A DNA stretch of 64,000 bases. Origin: Nectonema munidae (Eukaryota > Nematomorpha > Nectonematoida > Nectonematidae). Positions 25,101 through 31,279 of the stretch are shown one piece after another. The stretch's first letter is position 1; every line of letters starts with the position of its first letter. A model generated the notes under the pieces. That model searched no databases. It was not told the DNA's origin and saw only the letters and a list, made by a program, of their open reading frames with translations. The stretch is from contig JAUIRK010000142.1 of assembly GCA_030549495.1 (NCBI GenBank), forward strand, positions 570,001-634,000, given 5' to 3'. Position numbers and translations under genes: made by a program.

Positions 25101-27525
25101 AAGAAAAGAAACATGTTCCTTCAAATTTGACAATTTTATATTTTATCAATGTGCATAGTGAGCTATAAGATATAACCTTGTTTCTACTGATTTTTATCTC
25201 TTTATTTGATTTAAAACTTCATCACTAATCCACGGTTTCTTCTTATTTCTATTTTTCAAGCATTAGCCTTCATAATTTCAATAGAAAGAATAACACATGA
25301 CTCAAAATCCGACTAATAACAGAATGTCCCAGAAAACTAGAATCATATTGAAAGTTCGTAATTCGTTCATTTCAATGAAGGAAGTTTACTTATTCAACAA
25401 ATTTATTTTATGCAATTTGTCCTTGAGTTAGTTGAGGAAAATACGGGTGAGTATGGAAGGTAATGCACGCTGACCAAACAATTCGATGCAGGGCATTTGA
25501 CGAGTACATTTTCCCTCAGACACTTTGTAGTGACATTTAGGGAAAAAAATTTATAACAGAAAATAAAAAGGTCTTTATTAACCTATGAATTGTAAATATT
25601 AATTAAAAAATGACATTAAGTTTGTGAAAGTATTTGATTTAGAAAAAAAATTTCAAAAAATTGTCTAGTTACAACTTTAGTTAGTTTGTGAGTTAGTCAC
25701 ACTAACTAGTATATTTTTTCCCTCATATAAATAAATTTTTGATTCGACTATTTTGTGGAAAGGGAATATTTTTGCGTTCGTAATATTATTTGATTTTGCC
25801 AGGTTTCACAATGTACACGACGTGCATCATATGGCTTGCATTTGTTCCCATCTTCGCCATCACTAAAGATAACATCAAACTGCGCATAACCACTCTCGCC
25901 ATCAGCATGAACTTGAGCAGTACGGTCGCACTGGTCATTCTCTTCACTCCCAAGATTTTCATCATCCTTTTCCGCCCCGAAAGAAACATCAAAAAGTCGG
26001 TTCTCATGGCGACCAAAAAAAACGCGAATACGCGCACACCAGCTGGCACCATCAACACGTTTTCAAGAACTTCCAGTTCTCCCGTTCGCGTGGACTGTGG
26101 CACTCAGAGTGAAAGTATTTTATATACGTTTCGCACAAAATGTTATCCCAAAATTTTGAACACACTTACTACACTAAGTAACAAAACTTTCGGAGTAAAG
26201 TGTCTAGAAAAAAAGTAGTTAAGATCTGCTGATAACCATGGTGATCCAAAATGTATATTTTAAGAATATTCTGAATATAGACTTTTTACTATTTCTGATA
26301 ACTTTTTATAACTTCCGCGCATTTTTAAAAGACCCAGCGACACTTCTTTATCTAAAATTTAGAAATATTGAGAGCTTGAATTAAAATCATTTCATCTTTC
26401 CAAAGGATTTGTTTTCAACCGAGGGTTCGCCGAACTAGGTTCGCTAAAACTCGGAAAACTCAAACAGACGTATTAATGAAAGAAAAAACAAAAAGTATAG
26501 TTTATTGCTTCAAAAATAAATAGTGTATTTTTAGAACTTTCAAAAAAATTTAGATTCTGGGGTCACTTTCAAATATACTTTGTTAAACTTCAGAACATTT
26601 CATCCTTAATTTTGAAGTGAATAAATGTAAAACAAGGATATCACGAGATGTTGAAAATTTTCAAACAGTTCATGAAATCACAGCTTTATATGGGATTTTC
26701 TAGAATTCACAAAAATCTCTGGCGATCATTTAATTCCTGAATATTTGATGGAAAAACTCGAGAGTCACTACAGTAAATAGATGATGTCCTTTGGGAATCC
26801 ATGAAATTCCGAAGTAAATCGGTGATTTCCCTAATTATCCAAAAGTTATAGGCGTTTTATGAAATAAATAAGTTCCTATTCTTACTACAACCCAAGGGTG
26901 TGATGAAGAAATGATTCAACAGAAAAATTTTAGAATTATTCCAAGGATTTAAAATGAAACCGAACACGATTTTGACTTTAAATAATTATATTTTTCAGAT
27001 CACAAGTTTTCAATATTTCAAAATAAAAGAAAATTAAAAAAATAAATAATCACTCTGCCCCCACCTGTTTCCCCCACAATCATAAAATTGTTTTTTCCAT
27101 AAACAACTCTATTTTAAAAATGAAGGAAAAAACTTTTTATTAAAGCTCTTAATTTAGAAATGCATGTGTCAATTATAAAATTAACTAATCAAAATGATCA
27201 CAATCATAAAATATATTCTCACAATGATTTTGATTGGTTAAGATTAGTATTGCATGAATACGAAATATCTTAACCAATGAGCATAAACTCTCGATCGGTT
27301 TTAGGTTTGAATCTTTACAAAAGTAGTCTTCCCAGAGCAAGTTCCTTCACAAGCAGTACCAGTAAATTCAGCATTGCAACACAAACCATGCTCACCGACA
27401 TTTCTTCCTTCATGCTCTTCATGTGTGATGATGATCAAGGCACGCACACTTCCGACGAGAATCTCTACAAGGACGATTGGATTTCCTACAATATCGATAA
27501 AGATATTGGCGATGTGCAATTATAG
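6955..27525 (+). CDS. mGluR: Metabotropic glutamate receptor, group III-like (partial, multi-exon)
   Basis: Class C G-protein-coupled receptor of the plasma membrane that senses an amino acid with a Venus-flytrap domain. Exons join as 6955-7124, [one small exon not located], 12880-13025, 13920-14064, 17777-18162, 19577-19742, 20221-20464, 23042-23325, 24078-24527, 25803-26114 and 27305-27525, about 840 residues, and all other junction phases agree. Order: ligand-binding domain, a cysteine-rich domain with nine cysteines, seven membrane segments, and a cytoplasmic tail. TM1-TM2 ([12 protein letters not shown] then LLGIFLSY), the second loop ([10 protein letters not shown]) and [11 protein letters not shown] resemble vertebrate group III receptors more than groups I or II; this assignment is by eye. 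The signal peptide and first ligand-lobe strands are missing, presumably upstream of the window. Odd points are a ligand-site Lys changed to Gln, an Arg-Arg pair lost after the TM3 cysteine, and a GC-AG intron. Confidence 0.93.
10210..10689. mobile_element. hAT-type MITE (CAGGGTTTCTCAACC end)
   Basis: An 8-bp duplication CTTTAGAT lies at 10202-10209 and 10690-10697. The left end CAGGGTTTCTCAACC is mirrored by GGTTAAGAAAGACGG on the right with a few changes. The interior repeats GGTCCA-type words and has no long frame. The ends resemble hAT families common in animals. Confidence 0.82.
12461..12589. mobile_element. TTAA-flanked MITE, family A, copy 1
   Basis: TTAA lies on both sides (12457-12460, 12590-12593). 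The inverted ends are CCCATTTACGGGCAA and CCCATTTAAGGCCAA. Inside are a palindromic TGTTCC/GGAACA block and three spaced CGTCTGC words. TTAA sites with CCC-starting ends are the hallmark of piggyBac-type elements. It is about 129 bp with no coding capacity. Confidence 0.85.
12701..12790. mobile_element. TTAA-type MITE, distinct subfamily, one end only
   Basis: After TTAA (12697-12700) comes CCCTTTGAGGCACAATGGGA and a short palindrome of GGGACA/TGTCCC words, a typical piggyBac-type MITE end. No matching right end is visible before the exon at 12880, so it looks truncated. The right limit is approximate. Confidence 0.5.
12880..13025 (+). CDS. mGluR: mGluR exon: lobe 1/hinge
   Basis: The acceptor is cccag and the donor gtaaga. 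The exon encodes [17 protein letters not shown] and [17 protein letters not shown], a clear match to the family. Asp of VPSD (12930-12932) and Tyr of NYGE (13014-13016) correspond to conserved glutamate-contacting positions. It begins with two bases that finish a split codon, so the exon before it must end in phase 1, unlike 6955-7124. Confidence 0.95.
13026..13919 (+). other. mGluR intron with SINE tail
   Basis: The intron is canonical GTAAGA to TAG. Apart from a SINE-tail copy at 13246-13308 it is AT-rich and featureless. Confidence 0.75.
13246..13308 (-). repeat. SINE tail fragment (family 2), (CCAA)n end
   Basis: On the - strand this matches the 3' part of the SINE at 52.7-52.9 kb: AATGCGAGCATATAG, a less conserved stretch, then a (CCAA)n tail. 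The order and the exact GGCTATATGCTCGCATTAT block are shared. The tRNA-like head is missing. Confidence 0.75.
13920..14064 (+). CDS. mGluR: mGluR exon: lobe 2
   Basis: The acceptor is atttag and the donor gtaagt. It encodes [18 protein letters not shown] and ends EFQNARG, matching the segment after NYGE in mGluRs. It is too short for most gene finders but is bracketed by good splice sites and keeps frame on both sides (phase 0 in, phase 1 out). Confidence 0.9.
14065..17776 (+). other. mGluR intron, 3.7 kb
   Basis: The intron runs GTAAGT to TAG and contains the hAT-type element at 15632-16760 and an AT-rich stretch from about 14820 with repeated CTAATTA/TTAGTAA words that may be another MITE. 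A 24-bp direct repeat lies at 15461-15484 and 16761-16784. Confidence 0.7.
15632..16760. mobile_element. hAT-type element, decayed (CAGGGCGAG ends)
   Basis: The inverted ends are CAGGGCGAGGAAAA and, on the right, TTTTACTCGCCCTG. They are flanked by CTTATAAC (15624-15631) and CTTATATC (16761-16768), an 8-bp duplication with one mismatch. Two open stretches on the - strand (15969-16250, 16278-16463) share the phrase YGIL-P-F/I-like text but I cannot assign them to a transposase. It is likely an internally deleted or very old copy. Confidence 0.75.
17777..18162 (+). CDS. mGluR: mGluR exon: lobe 2 with GSDGW motif
   Basis: The acceptor is ctttag and the donor AAG/gttcct. It encodes [24 protein letters not shown] and [14 protein letters not shown]. 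The Asp of GSDGW (17872-17874) and the nearby Arg occupy known ligand-contact positions. It reads out in phase 0 into the exon at 19577. A TTAA-type MITE lies about 30 bases beyond the donor. Confidence 0.95.
18194..18308. mobile_element. TTAA-type MITE, family B, copy 1
   Basis: TTAA precedes it (18190-18193). The left end CCCGTTAGCGACCAG mirrors CTGGTCGTTAACGGG on the right. It carries CGTCTGC-like words like family A but a different end sequence, about 115 bp in all. The right TTAA is mutated (GAAG). Confidence 0.8.
18604..18730 (+). repeat. tRNA-derived SINE (family 1), copy 1
   Basis: It begins GGGGGCGTGAGTAAGGTTGG, continues TTAGAT...TTTCGATAACTCAA and has a B-box-like ATTCGATCCCG. A body with GCGGTGCAATTGTGCCTTCT follows. 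The same order occurs at 28473-28630. It is a diverged, presumably inactive copy. Confidence 0.75.
19208..19283. mobile_element. hAT-type terminal fragment
   Basis: Read on the - strand it begins CAGTGGTTCTCAACTAATGG and carries three GGTCCA/TGGACC-type words, like the element at 10210-10689. Only one end is evident. Confidence 0.6.
19577..19742 (+). CDS. mGluR: mGluR exon: end of ligand lobe, Lys-to-Gln change
   Basis: The acceptor is ttttag and the donor gtaaag. It encodes [17 protein letters not shown], the NMHRDLC segment and YVRNVSFTG. In family members the start reads E-x-K-x-x-F-V, with Lys contacting the distal carboxylate of glutamate (Lys409 in mGluR1). Here the codon at 19586-19588 is CAA (Gln). 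The rest of the exon follows the family closely, so the change is not due to misalignment. Confidence 0.93.
20221..20464 (+). CDS. mGluR: mGluR exon: end of ligand domain, start of Cys-rich domain
   Basis: The acceptor is ttcaaag and the donor gtaaaa. It encodes [15 protein letters not shown] and [11 protein letters not shown], the usual approach to the cysteine-rich domain. The exon ends in phase 2 (GAC AA), and joining to 23042 gives GDKCCWVC. Confidence 0.93.
22476..22605. mobile_element. TTAA-type MITE, intermediate member
   Basis: The right TTAA is intact (22606-22609) and the left is TCAA. The inverted ends TCCTTTCGTGACCAG and CTGGTCACAAAAAGG share GTGACCAG with family B, while the length (130 bp) and palindrome block near the right end are like family A. 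It keeps CAGACGA-type words. Confidence 0.75.
22892..23019. mobile_element. TTAA-flanked MITE, family A, copy 2
   Basis: TTAA lies at 22888-22891 and 23020-23023. It is in the opposite orientation to the 12461 copy and has three GCAGACG words and the GTTCC/GGAAC palindrome. The left end has lost one C. Confidence 0.85.
23042..23325 (+). CDS. mGluR: mGluR exon: Cys-rich domain, TM1 and first half of TM2
   Basis: The exon begins CCWVCISC and completes the nine-cysteine domain ending DLTSC. It then gives TM1 ([17 protein letters not shown]) and [10 protein letters not shown] of TM2. The only donor that restores the conserved LLGIFLSY reading is GCAAGT at 23326, a non-canonical GC donor. A nearby GT at 23331 does not give the family reading. 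Confidence 0.92.
24078..24527 (+). CDS. mGluR: mGluR exon: TM2-TM5
   Basis: The acceptor is ttttag and the donor gtaatt. It holds the rest of TM2 ([16 protein letters not shown]), TM3 with the conserved Cys of VVC, the second loop [12 protein letters not shown]4, the partner Cys in ILVC, and TM5 up to [11 protein letters not shown]. Relatives carry Arg-Arg soon after the TM3 Cys, and here the residues are Ser-Phe. This is the least AT-rich and most obviously coding exon. Confidence 0.95.
24528..25802 (+). other. mGluR intron with MITE
   Basis: It contains family A MITE copy 3 and, at about 25535-25728, a possible small element. That element starts TTAGGGAAAAAAAT and ends ATATTTTTTCCCTCA as an imperfect inverted pair, with TTAGTTAG words between. 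Confidence 0.6.
24687..24817. mobile_element. TTAA-flanked MITE, family A, copy 3
   Basis: Perfect TTAA flanks lie at 24683-24686 and 24818-24821, with ends CCCATTAAGTCCCAA and TACTTAATGGG. A long palindromic TGTTCCCATTTGGGAACA block sits near the left end. The three CGTCTGC/TTCTGA words are present, the last mutated. Confidence 0.85.
25803..26114 (+). CDS. mGluR: mGluR exon: TM6-TM7 and proximal tail
   Basis: The acceptor is ttgccag and the donor A/gtattt. It encodes [17 protein letters not shown] (TM6), [12 protein letters not shown] and [13 protein letters not shown] (TM7 and its end), then a Ser/Thr/Lys-rich cytoplasmic tail. It reads out in phase 1 to 27305. Confidence 0.95.
26115..27304 (+). 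other. Last mGluR intron
   Basis: AT-rich, with phase 1 on both sides. I see no recognisable element. Confidence 0.7.
27305..27525 (+). CDS. mGluR: mGluR last exon: cytoplasmic tail and stop
   Basis: The acceptor is gttttag and the phase matches 26114. It encodes a Ser-rich then acidic tail that ends DIGDVQL and a TAG stop. The last three residues (Val-x-Leu) fit a class II PDZ ligand, which is inference. No family signature lies in this exon itself, so its membership rests on phase, position and a following polyadenylation signal. Confidence 0.75.
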
Positions 27526-27639
27526 ACAGACTCGCGCCTTCGAAGATGGAGGAAGCATTGAAAAATCGAATTCAGTCTCTTTGAGATTTGAACAAATGTG
27601 CATTTAACTTATGTTTTTATAAAGATTTTGGAGCTTTCA

Positions 27640-27645
27640 AATAAA
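27640..27645 (+). promoter_or_regulatory. AATAAA polyadenylation signal of mGluR
   Basis: A canonical AATAAA lies about 115 bases after the receptor stop codon and is the first good signal downstream. Confidence 0.6.
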
Positions 27646-27690
27646 TTTTACTTCCGATTTTTAAGGATATATTTTCCCACGCGCATTTTT

Positions 27691-27796
27691 TGCCTTTTTG
27701 ACAGAATCGACTTTACAAAAGTATGATCGAATTATTTTTAATACAAATCGTCTGTCTTGCATTCGACATCCTCTGATTATTCTGGCGCTTAACGGG
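27691..27796. mobile_element. TTAA-type MITE, family B, copy 2 (diverged)
   Basis: It shares GAATCGACTTTACAAAA, the CGTCTG words and the right end CTGGCGCTTAACGGG with the copy at 18194. The left end is degraded and the flank is TTCC instead of TTAA. The left limit is approximate. Confidence 0.65.
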
Positions 27797-28226
27797 TTCC
27801 TTTAAATGATTTGTTTTATTTTAGAACGTTATTTGGAGATGGATAAAGGATATTGTGCAATCCAAGTCAAGAAACATGCCTTGCAAGGAATCTAGCAATA
27901 GAGTACTTTCATGGAAATAGTTCTGAGCTGTAATAATTTCCAATACAAAAAATAAGAACACTTTCTTAAATTTCATGGAAAACTATCATAAATAACATTA
28001 AAAAGATGAATAAAATATTTATTTTTTGATTCAAAAGGGTGTTTATATTCGATATCATCTTTTAAATGAAAGGTTATACTAATTTCATATAAAATATAAG
28101 CACTACCATCTTTTATGTGTACAACATTGTCTGTCAAGCAGTATGGATAAAGGTAGACACTAGAATGAGAAATATACGTTTGCACCAGAAAAGGCAAAGT
28201 TCTTGAAATGAGCAAAGTTGTTTTTG

Positions 28227-28339
28227 TTTGTGAACGAGAAGAAGAATAATCAGACGATATCTAATATAAAGCAGGCGATAAAGAATTTATAAACGCAGAC
28301 TATCATATTTTCATAAATTCGAGTCTGGTCGTTAACCCG
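28227..28339. mobile_element. TTAA-type MITE, family B, copy 3 (diverged)
   Basis: It has AATAATCAGACGATATCTAA, the GCAGGCGAT and GCAGACTA words, and the end GAGTCTGGTCGTTAAC shared with family B. The right flank TTAA is at 28340-28343. The left limit is approximate. Confidence 0.65.
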
Positions 28340-28472
28340 TTAAAACCTTCAGGAAACTTTTATTATAAGATAAGATTAAGAGTAATTTAAATAGAAAATA
28401 TTTAATAAAAAGCAAAAGTTATTTACAAAATAGAAAAAACTTTTTTGAAGCACATTTCCCTAAAAAAAAAGA

Positions 28473-28630
28473 GGGGGTGTGAGTAAGGTTGGTTAGATGC
28501 TGGTTTCGATAACTCAAGGTCTTGGGTTCGATCCCGCATCAAGCCTACTTTCTCATAGTTCGATACAAGCGGCGCAATTGTGCCTTCTCGATGAAAACAC
28601 ACGACGGCACATTTACCTTTCCCACATCAA
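28473..28630 (+). repeat. tRNA-derived SINE (family 1), copy 2
   Basis: It starts GGGGGTGTGAGTAAGG, carries a good pol III B box (GGGTTCGATCCCG, 28523-28535), and then the shared body GCGGCGCAATTGTGCCTTCT. It is better preserved than the copy at 18604. No A-rich tail is clear. Confidence 0.8.
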
Positions 28631-30209
28631 AACTTTATACATTTTCTACAAATCCTTTGTCTTATTTTTACATTCTTTATTTTGACCGTCTTTTTTTAAC
28701 TGGCCTTTCCAAATATCTTAGCAACCACATCAAGGTATATGAAAAGACCATATAAATATGAACAAAATGAAAATAAATACCTTATAAAACAATAAAAGGA
28801 CAAACTTGTCATGCCAGAAATAACCGGTTGCTTCTATGAAAAAGCATGCTAATGTGGGAGAAGCAATTTATTTTGCATACGCTTTGAAAGAAGAATAGTC
28901 AAAAACGGAGTCATTGATTTGCCTTCTCTGATGATAAATCAGTGTGGACACTCAAACTTCAAAGAGAGGTCATAATGAACACTTGGTCATTCTACGGCTA
29001 AGAGAAAGACAGTATAACTTTAAATTTAAGTCCGTCTCGAGTAGAAGAAAACATCCAGAAATATAAGTCGAGTTGAGAAGCAAAGCTTTTCACAATCTAA
29101 TTTCCGACATAGGTTTCATCGTTAATTTCAGCAAGAACAATCGATTAGAGCGAAAAAACACGTAAAAATTCGAAATAAAAGGAAATTCTATCAAAACTTT
29201 TTTTTAATAAATAAAAAATAATACAATGTATTTCACAATTTACCGTAAGCACTTGCAATCCAATTCGCGCTTTTTTAATGACTAAAAACATGGGTGCGTG
29301 TGATCAACGTAAACAGAATTTAAGCCAGGAAAAAAAGTTGGTGTGGAAAAGTGTGTGAGCGAAAGTAGGCAAAATGCACATAATAAGATCAATAATAATC
29401 CCTTGAAAACCATTTCTTCATTCGTATTCCTTCTATTTATCTTATATAAATCTCAATATAAGAAGCTCAATGTTTCTAAAGCTGTGGTGCGAATTATTAT
29501 CCACGTTAGCGCATTGAACACGAGTGTTTATTTGAAAAATAAAATGTTGAAAAATTTCGACTCATTTTGAGTTGCTGAATAATAAATAAAATAATACTTT
29601 TTATTATTTTTCATTTTAAAAAACATCACATTATTTTGAATTTGTTAGAAAAAATGAAGACTTCGAAAAGTTTCGATATTTCAGTAAAAAGAAAGTCGGT
29701 GTATATTATAAATACCTATAGAATATACAAAATACCTTATTGATTTAATTGCATATATCAATATTATATAAGATAAGGTATTGAATGGCTTTTTATTTTA
29801 TCATATCTTTTAATTATGAGAAAGCTTCATTCAGTGAAACTGTCTTTTATGTTGGCCTTCTTTCTCTGAAGAATTCAAAGGTTTTGCCTTTAGGTAGTGC
29901 TGTCGCGAACCAATTCTAGCATTGTTAGAATCAAGCTACGTAATTAAGTGAGTTTGTGTTAAAATTCTACCTATTATCAAGATGCATTCAAAAAGATTAA
30001 ATTTATATTATTTTATTAATTCGGGTGGGCCATTATATCAGAAAGGATGGAGTGCAAGCGTCACAAGCAATTCTAAACTTAACTATGCTTTTTGATGGAA
30101 TTCAAAATGTTTGCTTATAAATATAGGGAATGTGATACTTTAATAATTTGAAGCAAATTAAATACAGGAATCTGAATCAACGAAAATGGAAAAAAATAAT
30201 GAACACGTT

Positions 30210-30415
30210 TCAAGTTGAGGAAACAGGAGTCGGGATAAAGTTTGTGTAGTATGAAGTGGAGAAATCTGTCATAACATCCTGGATGCAAGAAGGGAGATAA
30301 CGAACGAATTTTGCGGGATTTCCGCCGTAAAGGCAAAAAGATGGAACAACGGTGTCTGCGGGCAAGACGGAATTATCGGCGATTGCAGAGCAGTCGTGAA
30401 GAATGCACGCGGAAT
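30210..30415 (-). CDS. DCTN5: DCTN5 exon 2 (C-terminal part)
   Basis: Dynactin subunit 5 (p25). On the - strand the acceptor is gttgtttag, and the exon begins by completing the codon split by the intron to give CVIN-SACILHDC. It continues DNSVLPADTVVPSF and SYYTNFIPTPVSST to a stop. This is collinear without a gap with vertebrate DCTN5 (DNTVLPPETVVPPF, KSYYQKFLP). A hAT-like terminal sequence lies only about 25 bases upstream of the splice acceptor. Confidence 0.95.
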
Positions 30416-30440
30416 CTAAACAACGTATGGTGATCATTAA

Positions 30441-30475
30441 AGCCGGGTTTCCCAACCTTTTGGCATAGATCGCAC
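30441..30475 (+). mobile_element. hAT-type end sequence relic
   Basis: CCGGGTTTCCCAACCTTTTG followed by CATAGATCGCACAC looks like the start of a hAT MITE (CAGGGTTTCCCAACC class). The other end was not found. It abuts the 3' splice site of DCTN5 exon 2. Similar words occur at 37470-37486. Confidence 0.45.
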
Positions 30476-31279
30476 ACTAAGATTGCAAAAAAATTAAAAA
30501 TTGCCCACTATAAAGGAAAAAGATACCGAAAATTTTTAACGTTTTTTAATTAAAATGTTTTATTCTGTCCTTAATTGTGGAAAACAAGTGATGTTGCTGA
30601 AAATTATGATTAAAAAATTTGAACTATGATAGAAACTCTGACTACATTCAATTCTTATGTAAAAATTACGATTTTGAAAAAATAATCGAATACTATATCT
30701 TTACAAAGCAAGATGTCGCGAAACAAAAGAACAAATGGGTACAAAAACAAAACTCGAGTAAAATGTATATACATTGTGCAGTAAGCATAAGTTTCCGCTT
30801 GGAATTATAGTGACGCGTATTGTATTCTAAATTATAATCTCAAATGAACTATTCGTTAGCTACCGGTGCAGTGAGTGAAAGACATTTTAGCTCAGCTCGT
30901 CAAATAGTAAATGAAGGAATAGTGAATTAAGAAGAGATGATGATGAAAAATAAATTTCATTATCTTTATATTTTCAATCTAAGTTCAAATCACTCGAGAC
31001 GAGAACTAATATTCCAATTGAAATGGGCAACAAATTAAATCGAATTTTATCGGATACGCGCCCTAATTTTGTTATGAGTGGCGCCTGAGTGGGAAAGAAT
31101 TTTGGGGGTTTTAGGCGGGTGCGGGTGAAGAAGTCTAAAGCACACATCCCATTCGCACAAATACAAAATGCGAATCGTCTCTGTCATGTGCATAGATGGA
31201 ACTTTTTCAAATTTAACACTTTTATCGGTATGAGGGGTAGAATTTTTTCAGATGTCAAAATCACTATATGTGTATTCTA

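Larger units (their letters stand above)
27646..30209. other. Intergenic region between mGluR and DCTN5 (convergent)
   Basis: The two genes converge here. It contains two diverged family B MITE copies and a tRNA-derived SINE; otherwise AT-rich with no supportable gene. Confidence 0.65.
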
